This document shows positions 47,646 to 56,153 of a DNA stretch of 64,000 nucleotides, in pieces (the first letter of the stretch is position 1; every line of letters begins with the position of its first letter). Below the pieces are notes generated by a model, which worked only from the letters and a program-made list of their open reading frames with translations, was not told the origin of the DNA and searched no databases. The translations under genes were made by a program, and so were the position numbers. The DNA comes from Gilvibacter sp. SZ-19. Lineage in GTDB: Bacteria; Bacteroidota; Bacteroidia; Flavobacteriales; Flavobacteriaceae. The stretch covers positions 1,494,864 through 1,558,863 of the forward strand of contig NZ_CP019333.1 of NCBI RefSeq assembly GCF_002163875.1, in the 5' to 3' direction.

Positions 47646-49208
47646 TTAATTTACAGTCTTACCATTTTTATCTTTAAAATGATATTCCAGATACGTGTAA
47701 GCATCTCTAGGTTGGATTTTTACCCATTTTTTGTGCTCCATGAACCATTTGGTTCGCACAGATGGAAAGCCTTTGGTTAAGAAGGCCGCTATAAAAGGAT
47801 GCGTATTTAACGTCAGATTTTTATAGTCTTTTTTACTTAAGCGTTTTAGGTCTTCGGTAATTCTATGGACCACACTGATTGGAGCTTCGATCTCGCCCGA
47901 TTGTCCGTTAGGATCTTCTTCTCGGGTTTTGATATTCACTTCCGGTCTTACGCGTTGTCTGGTAATTTGGATAAGTCCAAATTTACTAGGCGGCAAAATC
48001 TTATGTTTTGCTCTATCGTCTTCCATTTCCTTGCGCAAATGGTTGTAGAGTTCGCGTCTGTGTTGGGCTTTACCCATGTCTATAAAATCGATCACGATTA
48101 TACCACCCATATCGCGAAGACGCAATTGGCGCGCTACCTCGGTAGCGGCAATTAAATTCACTTCTAAGGCTGTGTCTTCTTGCGATTTGGACTTGTTGGA
48201 TCGGTTTCCGGAGTTCACGTCGATAACGTGGAGGGCCTCGGTGTGCTCAATTACCAAATAGGCGCCTTTGCTCGTCGATACCGTTCGACCAAAGGAGGTC
48301 TTGATCTGTCTTTCAATTCCAAATTTCTCATAAAGAGGAACTTTAGAATCGTAGTACTTTACAATGTTCTCCTTCTTGGGTGCAATTTCTTGCACATAAT
48401 CTTTGATCTGATAGTAGAGTTGCTCGTCATCGCAATGAATGGCGCTAAAATTGTCATTCATTAAGTCGCGAATCATAGAGGTTCCTCTGCTCATCTCACT
48501 AAGCACCTTAGAGGGGAGGTGCGCCCCTTGTAGCTTCTTGCAGATGGCCGTCCAGCGGTCCATTAAATTCTGCAGGTCTTTGTCCAGTTCAGCTACTTTC
48601 TTTCCTTCCGCAACGGTGCGTACTATGATCCCAAAACCTTTGGGTTGAATACTGGTCACCAGGCGTTTTAGTCTGTCTTTTTCTTCTTTTGTACCGATCT
48701 TTTGCGAGATCGAGATCCGATTGGAAAAAGGAACCAATACAATATATCTACCTGCTATGGACAGTTCCGAAGAAATTCGGGGTCCTTTGGTAGAGATAGG
48801 CTCTTTTACAACCTGAACCAAAATCGATTGATTGTTTTTAAGCGCGTCGTTGATTTTTCCGTGCTTATCAATCTCTTTTTCGAAAGGAAAGTTCTTTAGA
48901 GAATACTCTTTAAGTTTACCTGTGCTTACACGTTTTATGAACTTCATTAAAGAAGGAACGTTTGGCCCCAGATCGTGATAGTGCAAAAAGGCGTCCTTTT
49001 CGTAACCCACATTCACGAATGCTGCATTTAGGCCGGGCACCGTTTTTCTGATCTTGGCAATGAAAACATCACCTACAGAAAACTTGTTGCCGTCTTCTTC
49101 TTTGTGCAGTTCAATAAGTTTTCCATCTTTTAAAAGGGCAAAATCAACTTCAGAGGAACCGGATCTAATAAATAATTCGTAGTTCACTCGATGTAATTTT
49201 ATATCCAT
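47646..49208 (-). CDS. rng: Ribonuclease E/G family protein
   Basis: Single-strand endoribonuclease of 520 residues in the RNase G size class, involved in rRNA maturation and mRNA decay. An N-terminal S1 RNA-binding domain (about 37-125, GDVFIAKIRKTVPGLNAAFVNVG) precedes the catalytic region, with DVNSGN and IVIDFIDM carrying the magnesium-binding aspartates. The C-terminal QITRQRVRPE block is intact and there is no long degradosome scaffold tail as in E. coli RNase E. It lies downstream of the HU/small-protein pair on the same strand. Confidence 0.95.
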   Translation of the reverse strand: MDIKLHRVNYELFIRSGSSEVDFALLKDGKLIELHKEEDGNKFSVGDVFIAKIRKTVPGLNAAFVNVGYEKDAFLHYHDLGPNVPSLMKFIKRVSTGKLKEYSLKNFPFEKEIDKHGKINDALKNNQSILVQVVKEPISTKGPRISSELSIAGRYIVLVPFSNRISISQKIGTKEEKDRLKRLVTSIQPKGFGIIVRTVAEGKKVAELDKDLQNLMDRWTAICKKLQGAHLPSKVLSEMSRGTSMIRDLMNDNFSAIHCDDEQLYYQIKDYVQEIAPKKENIVKYYDSKVPLYEKFGIERQIKTSFGRTVSTSKGAYLVIEHTEALHVIDVNSGNRSNKSKSQEDTALEVNLIAATEVARQLRLRDMGGIIVIDFIDMGKAQHRRELYNHLRKEMEDDRAKHKILPPSKFGLIQITRQRVRPEVNIKTREEDPNGQSGEIEAPISVVHRITEDLKRLSKKDYKNLTLNTHPFIAAFLTKGFPSVRTKWFMEHKKWVKIQPRDAYTYLEYHFKDKNGKTVN

Positions 49209-49369
49209 GAAGCCCTAAGGCCATCACAGATGGATTAAACATATTATTTTACAGGTTTTACTTCTAAAACCATTGAAAATACCAGCCTTTTCGCTCAGCA
49301 AAGCGGGCAGTTATTTTCAGTATCAAAGAACGATTTGTTAATGCTGAATACTAAAAAAGTAGTGAAACA

Positions 49370-49459
49370 CTACTTTTTCTTGTGACGATTAGCGCGTCTT
49401 CTTTTCTTGCGCTTGTGCGTCGCTACCTTATGTCTTTTTCTTTTTTTACCACTTGGCAT
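49370..49459 (-). CDS. 29-residue basic protein, AURKAIP1/COX24-type ribosomal protein
   Basis: A tiny ORF starting MPSGKKRKRHKVATHKRKK and ending in three lysines, with 19 Lys or Arg among 29 residues. The conserved SGKKRKRHK-ATHKRKKR core matches the short proteins annotated in Flavobacteria as AURKAIP1/COX24-domain proteins, related to mitochondrial mS38 and mycobacterial bS22, which bind the small ribosomal subunit near helix 44. The gene starts 22 nt after the HU stop codon, so the two are probably co-transcribed. Easily missed by gene callers because of its length. Confidence 0.8.
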   Translation of the reverse strand: MPSGKKRKRHKVATHKRKKRRRANRHKKK

Positions 49460-49481
49460 AGGTCAGAATCTATTAGTGTTA

Positions 49482-49772
49482 TTATTTAACCTCCACGTTA
49501 GACTTAACGCTCTCTACAAATACTTTTGCAGGCTTGAACGCTGGAATATTGTGTGCAGGTATCTTGATTGTTGTATTCTTAGAGATATTTCTACCGGTTT
49601 TCTCGGCGCGAGTTTTGATGATAAAGCTTCCGAATCCTCTTAGGTATACGTTGTCACCACTCTCCAAAGAATTCTTCACCTCACTCATAAAGGTTTCAAC
49701 AGTAGCTTGAACATCTCCTTTTTCCATTCCAAGTTTCTCTGAAATTCTCGCTACAATATCTGCTTTCGTCAT
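49482..49772 (-). CDS. HU-family DNA-binding protein
   Basis: Histone-like protein of 96 residues that bends and packages DNA. The fold is complete: two N-terminal helices (MTKADIVARISEKLGM), the DNA-embracing beta arm (LRGFGSFIIKTRAEKTGRN) and the FKPAKVFVESV C-terminal helix. It lacks IHF-specific features. Its own -7 box lies 42 nt upstream; the 29-residue ribosomal-type gene follows. Confidence 0.93.
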   Translation of the reverse strand: MTKADIVARISEKLGMEKGDVQATVETFMSEVKNSLESGDNVYLRGFGSFIIKTRAEKTGRNISKNTTIKIPAHNIPAFKPAKVFVESVKSNVEVK

Positions 49773-49814
49773 TATTAATGTGTTTTTTGTTTAAGGGATA
49801 ATTTTACAAGAGCG

Positions 49815-49822
49815 CAAATATA
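49815..49822 (-). promoter_or_regulatory. Predicted -7 box of the HU gene
   Basis: Reads TATATTTG on the minus strand, 42 nt before the HU ATG, in the divergent gap with mutY. Confidence 0.55.
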
Positions 49823-49879
49823 AACATTTTAAATTCAATTAATAAAGCTTAATTGCTTAAAAAATAACGAGATATCGGC

Positions 49880-49887
49880 TACCTTCG
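49880..49887 (+). promoter_or_regulatory. Predicted -7 box of mutY
   Basis: TACCTTCG is one base off TAnnTTTG and ends 5 nt before the mutY ATG; a TTG sits at 49853-49855 (24-nt spacer). Short or absent leader expected. Confidence 0.4.
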
Positions 49888-49892
49888 CTCCT

Positions 49893-50951
49893 ATGAACGC
49901 GGTACCTTCCGAATTTTCTAACCCACTAATTGCGTGGTACTTACAAAATAAACGTGAACTGCCTTGGCGACAGACCAAGGATCCCTACAAGATTTGGTTG
50001 TCTGAAATTATACTGCAACAAACACGCGTTGAACAAGGTTTACCTTATTATTTAAAGTTCACAGCGCGTTTCCCCGAGGTGAAAGATCTGGCCGTGGCCA
50101 GCGAACAAGAGGTCTTAAAGCTGTGGCAAGGCTTGGGTTATTATTCTAGGGCCAGAAATTTGCACGCCACATCCAAGTATGTGGCTTACGACCTGAATGG
50201 TCAATTTCCAAATAATTATGGGGAACTGAAAAAACTCAAAGGAGTAGGTGACTATACCGCAAGTGCGATTGCCTCGATTTGTTTTGATGAGGCTGCCGCA
50301 GTGGTTGATGGTAATGTATACCGGGCGCTATCGCGTAGTTTTGGTATTGATACTCCTATAGATAGTTCTGCCGGTCAAAAGGAATTTAAAACTTTGGCGC
50401 AAGAGCTAATAGACAAGCAGCGGCCCGGAACTTTTAATCAGGCCATTATGGAATTCGGGGCGCGATTGTGTACCCCCAAGAATCCAGATTGCGAGCACTG
50501 TTTCTTTGCAGATAGATGCGTGGCTCGAGCTCAGGATAAGATCAGTGCCTTGCCGGTAAAGAAAGGCAAGATAAAAGTAACTAAGCGGTATTTTAATTAT
50601 CTGATTGCCCAAAGTCCGCAGCACAAAACACTACTGCAACAACGCACCGCCAAAGGGATTTGGCACAAGCTCTACGAGTTTCCAAACTTAGAGACCGAGC
50701 AGCCGGCAACGGTTAAGGACATTAAAAGTAGTTCGCTATTTGGGCAAATATTTTCTGCGGATGCCGAGGCTGATCCGATACGATATAACGATAAAGCGGT
50801 AGTGCATAAATTGTCTCATCAGCACTTGGAGATCACCTTCTGGATAATCCCTACAACCATAGAACCAGAGGGAGCTATTTCTGCGGAGGAGCTCAGGGAA
50901 TTTCCGGTGCCTGTGGTTTTAGAACGATTTATAAACAGCTACGGCTTTTAA
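49893..50951 (+). CDS. mutY: A/G-specific adenine glycosylase MutY
   Basis: Base-excision enzyme removing adenine opposite 8-oxoguanine. Catalytic Glu38 (LSEIILQQT) and Asp139 (VVDGNVYRALSR), the helix-hairpin-helix (LKGVGDYTASAIA) and the [4Fe-4S] cysteines 193, 200, 203 and 209 are all visible. The C-terminal NUDIX-like domain (about 225-352) recognises oxoguanine. Length 352 is normal. It precedes ssb-gldE-gldD, a gene order seen repeatedly in Flavobacteria. Confidence 0.96.
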   Translation: MNAVPSEFSNPLIAWYLQNKRELPWRQTKDPYKIWLSEIILQQTRVEQGLPYYLKFTARFPEVKDLAVASEQEVLKLWQGLGYYSRARNLHATSKYVAYDLNGQFPNNYGELKKLKGVGDYTASAIASICFDEAAAVVDGNVYRALSRSFGIDTPIDSSAGQKEFKTLAQELIDKQRPGTFNQAIMEFGARLCTPKNPDCEHCFFADRCVARAQDKISALPVKKGKIKVTKRYFNYLIAQSPQHKTLLQQRTAKGIWHKLYEFPNLETEQPATVKDIKSSSLFGQIFSADAEADPIRYNDKAVVHKLSHQHLEITFWIIPTTIEPEGAISAEELREFPVPVVLERFINSYGF

Positions 50952-50965
50952 GCCAAAATTTTAGG

Positions 50966-50973
50966 TATATTTG
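50966..50973 (+). promoter_or_regulatory. Predicted -7 box of ssb
   Basis: TATATTTG, 45 nt before the ssb ATG. The leader between also contains TTTTGATGTG and TTTTGACTC, with no strong ribosome-binding site. Confidence 0.5.
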
Positions 50974-51018
50974 ATTTTGATGTGAGGGGTTTTTGACTCC
51001 TTCGTAGAAGTTAGAATT

Positions 51019-51492
51019 ATGAGCGGGACGATTAACAAAGTGATCCTTATTGGCCATACCGGCGACGAGGTTAAAATGCATTATTTTGAAGGTGGGGGAG
51101 CCATAGGTCGATTCCCTTTGGCCACCAACGAAACCTATACCAATAGAACCACTGGGGAAAAGGTATCCAATACCGAGTGGCACAATATTGTCGTGCGTAA
51201 TAAAGCCGCAGAGATTTGTGAAAAATACCTCAATAAAGGAGATAAGGTATATATAGAAGGTCGTTTAAAGACCAGAAAGTGGCAAGACGATCAAGGAAAC
51301 GATCGGTATTCCACAGAGATCCAATGTACGGACTTCACTTTCTTGACCCCAAAAGCAGAAGGCGGAGCTCCTGCAAATATGGGAGCGCCGGGTCAGATGG
51401 CACAGCCATCTGCGCAGCCACAGGCTGCTCCTGCGGCGAAGCCGGCAGCCCCGGCGCCAGTAGAAGAGGACGATGATGATCTTCCTTTTTAG
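51019..51492 (+). CDS. ssb: Single-stranded DNA-binding protein
   Basis: OB-fold protein that coats single-stranded DNA in replication and repair. The 157 residues contain the family blocks NKVILIGHTGDEV, TNRTTGEKVSNTEWHNIV and EGRLKTRKWQD, then a Pro/Ala/Gln linker and the acidic partner-docking tip ending DDDLPF. The N-terminal 110 residues bind DNA. It is followed 19 nt later by gldE. Confidence 0.96.
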   Translation: MSGTINKVILIGHTGDEVKMHYFEGGGAIGRFPLATNETYTNRTTGEKVSNTEWHNIVVRNKAAEICEKYLNKGDKVYIEGRLKTRKWQDDQGNDRYSTEIQCTDFTFLTPKAEGGAPANMGAPGQMAQPSAQPQAAPAAKPAAPAPVEEDDDDLPF

Positions 51493-51511
51493 TAACTAAA
51501 CCCAATAGCCC

Positions 51512-52822
51512 TTGGACCTGGAACCTCCGAGTATACTGTTAGCCTTAGCATATTCCAACGCAATTAGTCTTGCAGTCATTGTGCTGCTCTTACTTTGTTC
51601 TGCGCTTATTTCAGCCTCAGAAGTTGCATTCTTTTCACTTTCCGCAACAGACCTGGAAACAGACACAGAAGCGCCGTCTAAGAAGCTGGCCATTGTCAAT
51701 GACCTGCTAACCAAGCCAAAAAAATTACTAGCTACCATACTGGTGTCTAACAACTTTATAAATATTGCCATCATTTTACTTTTTGATTCGGTGGCTGAGG
51801 TTTTCTTTGGAGGATTAACCGCTAGTGTGCTGGGGATTCCTTTGCGCTTTGTTGTAGAAGTGGGGGTTGTGACATTTCTGATCTTACTATTTGGGGAGAT
51901 CTTGCCCAAGATCTACGCTTCGCGTAACAATTTGTCCTTTGCACTTTTTATGGCCTATCCGTTAAAAGCTTTAGAGTTTTCGCTCTCGCCACTATCAATT
52001 CCCATGCGATCCATGACCCAGATCATAGAGAATAGATTCGGTCAGAAGAAATCTAAGTTCAGCGTGGACCATTTGTCTCAGGCCTTAGAGCTCACATCAG
52101 AAGACGATACTACCCAAGAGGAACAAAAGATCTTGCAGGGCATAGTAACCTTTGGAAACACCGATGCAAAACAGGTCATGAAGCCACGCATGGATATCTT
52201 TGCGCTCAATAAAGCAATGGCTTTCAAAGATATTTTACCCGACCTGGTGGCTAACGGCTATTCGCGTATTCCGGTATACGAAGACAATATTGACAATATT
52301 ACCGGGGTGCTTTATGTAAAGGATTTATTGCCTTATCTGGATCATTCCGAACTCGACTGGGTTTCCTTGCAAAGAGAGGCTTATTTTGTGCCAGAGAACA
52401 AGAAGCTCGACGATCTGTTGGCCGAATTCAAAGAAATGAAAATGCACTTGGCCATAGTGGTGGACGAATACGGAGGAACCAGTGGCTTACTGTCTCTAGA
52501 AGATATATTGGAGGAGATAGTGGGCGAGATCTCCGATGAGTTCGACGACGACGATATCATTTACTCCAAACTAGACGACACTACCTATGTCTTTGAGGGC
52601 AAAACCCCACTTAAAGACGTCTATAAGGTGATCGGTTTAGACGACCCTTCACTTTTTGAAGAAGCTAAAGGCGAAGCAGAATCACTAGCCGGCTTTCTGT
52701 TAGAGATCGCCAAAGGATTCCCCAAAAAGAACGAGGTACTAAAATTCGAGAATTACACGTTTACCATAGAAGCTTTTGAGAACAAACGCATTAAACAAAT
52801 TAAGTTGACCATAAAGGAATGA
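51512..52822 (+). CDS. gldE: Gliding motility protein GldE (CorC/CNNM-like)
   Basis: Membrane protein of 436 residues: four N-terminal membrane helices of a DUF21/CNNM domain (about 10-170), a CBS pair (about 215-340, VMKPRMDIFAL and YGGTSGLLSLEDILEEI) and a C-terminal CorC_HlyC domain. GldE supports gliding and the type IX system in Flavobacterium johnsoniae, probably as an accessory to GldD. The frame starts at TTG 51512, and no in-frame ATG precedes the first helix. Its stop overlaps the gldD ATG (ATGA). Confidence 0.93.
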   Translation: MDLEPPSILLALAYSNAISLAVIVLLLLCSALISASEVAFFSLSATDLETDTEAPSKKLAIVNDLLTKPKKLLATILVSNNFINIAIILLFDSVAEVFFGGLTASVLGIPLRFVVEVGVVTFLILLFGEILPKIYASRNNLSFALFMAYPLKALEFSLSPLSIPMRSMTQIIENRFGQKKSKFSVDHLSQALELTSEDDTTQEEQKILQGIVTFGNTDAKQVMKPRMDIFALNKAMAFKDILPDLVANGYSRIPVYEDNIDNITGVLYVKDLLPYLDHSELDWVSLQREAYFVPENKKLDDLLAEFKEMKMHLAIVVDEYGGTSGLLSLEDILEEIVGEISDEFDDDDIIYSKLDDTTYVFEGKTPLKDVYKVIGLDDPSLFEEAKGEAESLAGFLLEIAKGFPKKNEVLKFENYTFTIEAFENKRIKQIKLTIKE

Positions 52823-53373
52823 GGTATTTTGCCGCCTTAATATTCAGTATTCTAATTCTAGGGAGCTGCCAAGAACGAGTGGTTGTAAAACCTGCTGCTC
52901 AATTGCGATTGGAATATCCCAAGGCTGTTTATGCTGAGGCCGACTTTGACTGTGACTACCGCTTTAGTGTAAATCAGATCGCTCGCGTTCAAAAAAGAGC
53001 AAACTGTTGGGTCAATGTAGACTACCCGCAGATTAATGCAACTATTTACATGACTTACCGCCCCGTAGAGAACAACTTGGATTCGCTCTTGTTCGATGCG
53101 CAAAAACTCACCTACGATCATACCATCAAGGCCAATAAGATTTTGGAGCAACCGCGTATTGATCCTATCAATAAGGTGTATGGTATGTTTTATATGATCG
53201 ATGGTGATGCCGCCACCCAATCTCAATTTTATGTTACCGATTCTATCAATCACTTTGTGACAGGTTCGGTCTATTTCAACGCCAAGCCTAACTTCGATTC
53301 TATTTGGCCTGCTGTCGAGTACCTGCGTGAAGATGTGCGCCGTATCATGGAGAGCATGAGTTGGACACAATAA
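52819..53373 (+). CDS. gldD: Gliding motility lipoprotein GldD
   Basis: Lipoprotein of 184 residues with signal peptide and lipobox LGSCQE (Cys17), then the family-typical LRLEYPKAVY and CDYRF blocks and a small beta-rich domain. GldD is required for gliding and for T9SS secretion in F. johnsoniae; its molecular role is still unclear. It is coupled to gldE by a 4-nt overlap, the arrangement found in F. johnsoniae. The window also encodes T9SS cargo (6080 and 16386). Confidence 0.94.
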   Translation: MRYFAALIFSILILGSCQERVVVKPAAQLRLEYPKAVYAEADFDCDYRFSVNQIARVQKRANCWVNVDYPQINATIYMTYRPVENNLDSLLFDAQKLTYDHTIKANKILEQPRIDPINKVYGMFYMIDGDAATQSQFYVTDSINHFVTGSVYFNAKPNFDSIWPAVEYLREDVRRIMESMSWTQ

Positions 53374-53422
53374 AGCTTTTTTTATAGCCTGATCCTTTTA
53401 TTTTTCAGACCTTTGCAACTTC

Positions 53423-54322
53423 ATGCAACAGGCCAATCTCAAATGGATTTTTTTGGTGCTTTTAGCACTGATCTGGGGGAGTTCTTTCATCCTGATCAAA
53501 AAAGCGCTCATTGGTCTGAATCCGGTTCAGCTGGGGGCATTGCGCGTGCTGATCTCTGGCACCTTTCTATTGATAGCCGGCTGGAGTAAACTCAGAAAGA
53601 TCCCTAAGAAAAGCTTATTCTGGATAACCATCTCCGGCTTTTTAGGAACCTTTTTTCCAGCCTTCCTATTTGCCTTTGCAGAAACCGAGATAGATAGTGC
53701 CATAGCCTCTATCTTGAATTCTTTAGTGCCGCTAAACACCATTATCATCGGGGTGAGTCTTTTTGGAATTGGAACTTCCAGACAACAAGTCATAGGAGTG
53801 GTCATTGGTTTTATAGGGACCGTTCTCTTGATCTTAGGCGGTGCCGCTTTGAAACCCGATCAGAATTATTTCTATGCCCTTTTTGTGGTTTTGGCCTCGG
53901 TGATGTATGCCACCAATTCCAACATCATCAAAAAGCATTTGCAAGAAGTGCCGCCTTTAGCAATTGCCGCGGGTAATTTTGCGGCCATTATGGTACCTGC
54001 TTTTTTTGTTTTGCTTTGGGATGGGTTCTTGCAGACCAATCCATTAGAGCGCGAAGAGGTGGTCTCGTCTTTGGGCTATCTGGTGGTGCTTTGTCTGTTC
54101 GGAACTGCTATGGCCAAGGTTTTGTACAACAAATTGGTGCAAATGGCAACTCCCGTTTTTGCGGCTTCTGTTACTTATTTAATGCCCATTGTTGCTGTAC
54201 TCTGGGGCCTTCTTGACGGAGAGCGTTTTACCCTGCAAGAAGCCTTAGCGTCTCTGCTTATTCTGTTTGGGGTTTATTGGGCCAACCGCGGACGTTTACC
54301 TATCAAGTTAAAGCGCCAATAG
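53423..54322 (+). CDS. EamA-family transporter (drug/metabolite exporter)
   Basis: Membrane protein of 299 residues with ten predicted helices arranged as two EamA repeats (about 8-135 and 150-292). The first repeat carries the WGSSFILIKKAL block. EamA proteins export amino acids, nucleotides or small metabolites; substrate cannot be told from sequence. It lies 49 nt after gldD, possibly on the same transcript. Confidence 0.88.
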   Translation: MQQANLKWIFLVLLALIWGSSFILIKKALIGLNPVQLGALRVLISGTFLLIAGWSKLRKIPKKSLFWITISGFLGTFFPAFLFAFAETEIDSAIASILNSLVPLNTIIIGVSLFGIGTSRQQVIGVVIGFIGTVLLILGGAALKPDQNYFYALFVVLASVMYATNSNIIKKHLQEVPPLAIAAGNFAAIMVPAFFVLLWDGFLQTNPLEREEVVSSLGYLVVLCLFGTAMAKVLYNKLVQMATPVFAASVTYLMPIVAVLWGLLDGERFTLQEALASLLILFGVYWANRGRLPIKLKRQ

Positions 54323-54374
54323 TATAGCTGGTTTTTACTGCGGATTTTTACGGTGTGAAATTTAATTGAAACCG

Positions 54375-54405
54375 TTTGTCTTTTTGGTATTTAGCCCTAT
54401 ATTTG
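54375..54405 (+). promoter_or_regulatory. Predicted rplU-rpmA promoter
   Basis: TTTG (54375-54378), 19-nt spacer, TATATTTG (54398-54405): the best full promoter match in the window, leaving a leader of roughly 70 nt before rplU. The leader could host autoregulation by L21 or L20-type factors, but I see no recognisable motif. Confidence 0.75.
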
Positions 54406-54478
54406 CACCCCTCTTAAGCAATATTGATTTTGTGCTCAAGAGGATCAGTTTAAAAACAATTTAATCAAACGTTACGCC

Positions 54479-55174
54479 ATGTACGCAATTGTAGAGATAG
54501 CAGGGCAGCAATTTAAAGTTGCGAAAGACCAAAAAGTCTTTGTACACCGTTTGGCCACAGAAGAAGGAAAGAAAGTCGCTTTTGACAACGTACTTCTTAT
54601 TGGCGATGGAGACAAAGTAACTGTTGGCGCCCCGGTTATAGAAGGTGCCCAAGTAGGTGCTAAGGTGCTTAAGCACTTGAAAGGTGACAAAGTGATCGTA
54701 TTCAAAAAGAAACGTCGCAAAGGTTACAAAGTAAAGAATGGACACAGACAACACTTGTCTGAGATCGTAATTGAGAGCATTGTTGCTTCTGGAGCTAAGA
54801 AAGCTGCTCCTAAAAAAGAAGCCAAGCCAGCAGCTAAGAAGGAGGCTCCAAAAGCAGCGGCTAAGCCTGCAGCTAAGAAAGAAGCTCCTAAGGCAGCAGC
54901 TCCAAAAAAGGCAGCTCCAAAGAAAGCCGCTAAAGACGATCTTAAAAAGATCGAAGGTATTGGTCCTAAGATTGCAGAAACTCTTGCTGCAGCAGGGATC
55001 GCTACTTTTGCTGACCTTGCCAAAGCAAAGCCAGCTGCGATCAGTGAGATCATCGCTGGAGTTCGTGGAAACCACGTTCCAGACACTTGGCCACAACAAG
55101 CTAAACTTGCTGCCGATGGTAAGTGGGATGAGCTTAAAGAATTACAAGACAAATTAGACGGAGGTAAAGCATAA
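54479..55174 (+). CDS. rplU: 50S ribosomal protein L21 with helix-hairpin-helix extension
   Basis: L21 occupies about residues 1-100 (MYAIVEIAGQQFKV, KKRRKGYKVKNGHRQ), the normal full length. A Lys/Ala/Pro-rich linker (about 104-155) built from short KKEAPKAAAKPA-like repeats follows. A C-terminal helix-hairpin-helix domain (about 158-231, LKKIEGIGPKIAETLAAAGI) closes it. The total of 231 is more than twice ordinary L21. Extended L21 forms occur across Flavobacteria; the tail may bind rRNA or another nucleic acid, which is inference. Confidence 0.93.
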   Translation: MYAIVEIAGQQFKVAKDQKVFVHRLATEEGKKVAFDNVLLIGDGDKVTVGAPVIEGAQVGAKVLKHLKGDKVIVFKKKRRKGYKVKNGHRQHLSEIVIESIVASGAKKAAPKKEAKPAAKKEAPKAAAKPAAKKEAPKAAAPKKAAPKKAAKDDLKKIEGIGPKIAETLAAAGIATFADLAKAKPAAISEIIAGVRGNHVPDTWPQQAKLAADGKWDELKELQDKLDGGKA

Positions 55175-55206
55175 CCTCTAGTAGTAACTTATAAAACCGA
55201 AAGAAG

Positions 55207-55470
55207 ATGGCTCACAAAAAAGGAGTTGGTAGTTCGAAGAACGGTAGAGAATCAGAATCGAAACGCTTAGGCGTAAAGATTTTTGGTGGACAAGCAGCCG
55301 TTGCTGGGAACATCATCGTACGTCAACGCGGTACTGCTCACAATCCAGGTGAGAATGTATACGCCGGAAAAGATCATACCTTACATGCCAAAGTAGACGG
55401 TATTGTGAAGTTTGAAAAGAAGAGAAACAACAAGTCTTACGTTTCAATTATTCCACACGGAGAAGCTTAA
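55207..55470 (+). CDS. rpmA: 50S ribosomal protein L27
   Basis: L27 of 87 residues, whose N-terminal tail reaches the peptidyl-transferase centre. The start [18 protein letters not shown] has no cleavable extension of the kind seen in Firmicutes. The body contains [19 protein letters not shown]. It starts 32 nt after rplU. The last 13 codons ([13 protein letters not shown] and stop) are also the first part of a tandem repeat that runs on downstream. Confidence 0.97.
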   Translation: MAHKKGVGSSKNGRESESKRLGVKIFGGQAAVAGNIIVRQRGTAHNPGENVYAGKDHTLHAKVDGIVKFEKKRNNKSYVSIIPHGEA

Positions 55471-56097
55471 GAAATAGTTTGTATTGAGATAGGAGAGCCC
55501 TTGCATTTAGCAGGGGCTCTTTTCTTTCGGAACAACCGACTGTAAGGAGGTTGTTTCAAATGTTTCCATTAACAAGTCTTACGTTTCAATTATTCCACAC
55601 GGAGAAGCTTAAGAAATAGTTTGTATTGAGATAGGAGAGCCCTTGCGTAAAGCAGGGGCTTTTTTCTTTCGGAACAACCGACTGTAAGGAGGTTGTTTCA
55701 AATGTTTCCATTAACAAGTCTTACGTTTCAATTATTCCACACTTCAGAAGCTTAAGAAATAGTTTGTATTGAGATAGGAGAGCCCTTGCATTTAGCAGGG
55801 GCTCTTTTCTTTCGGAACAACCGACTGTAAGGAGGTTGTTTCAAATGTTTCCATTAACAAGTCTTACGTTTCAATTATCCCACACTTCAGAAGCTTAAGA
55901 AATAGTTTGTATTGAGATAGGAGAGCCCTTGCGTAAAGCAGGGGCTTTTTTCTTTCGGAACAACCGACTGTAAGGAGGTTGTTTCAAATGTTTCCATTAA
56001 CAAGTCTTACGTTTCAATTATTCCACACGGAGAAGCTTAAGAAATAGTTTGTATTGAGATAGGAGAGCCCTTGCATTAAGCAGGGGCTCTTTTTTTG
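55431..56097 (+). repeat. Tandem array of rpmA tail plus terminator, 142/143-nt unit
   Basis: Copies begin at 55431, 55573, 55715, 55858 and 56001 (periods 142, 142, 143, 143); the last is partial. Each unit holds the final codons of rpmA with its stop, a leader of about 30 nt, a terminator-like hairpin and a small inverted repeat (GAACAACC...GGTTGTTT). Copies alternate in the hairpin loop: GCATTTAGC in 1 and 3, GCGTAAAGC in 2 and 4. Copies 3 and 4 share an extra base before GAAGC (ACTTCAGAAG), so the array probably grew as a two-unit block. Apart from this array the 55471-56153 gap holds no gene. Confidence 0.93.
55494..55527 (+). terminator. Terminator of rplU-rpmA (first repeat copy)
   Basis: AGAGCCCTTGC / GCAGGGGCTCT forms an 11-bp stem with one wobble, then TTTCTTT. 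Near-identical hairpins recur in the four further copies downstream. Confidence 0.8.
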
Positions 56098-56106
56098 GAG
56101 TATAAA

Positions 56107-56133
56107 AAACCCCCGCCTTGGGCGAGGGTTTTT
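56107..56133. terminator. Bidirectional terminator between the array and the TM2 gene
   Basis: AAACCCCCGCC / GGCGAGGGTTT stem (one mismatch), A-run on one side and T-run on the other. Confidence 0.75.
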
Positions 56134-56153
56134 ACTTCTTTCTGTTAATAGAT

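Noticed and set aside
54461-55099. Long minus-strand reading frame opposite rplU
   Set aside because: It is a mirror of the Lys/Ala-rich repeat in L21 and gives a cysteine/serine/phenylalanine-rich low-complexity translation; the plus strand encodes a clear ribosomal protein.
55431-56097. CRISPR-like array
   Set aside because: Units of 142-143 nt are contiguous with no unique spacers, and no cas genes are near; the unit is plainly derived from the rpmA end.
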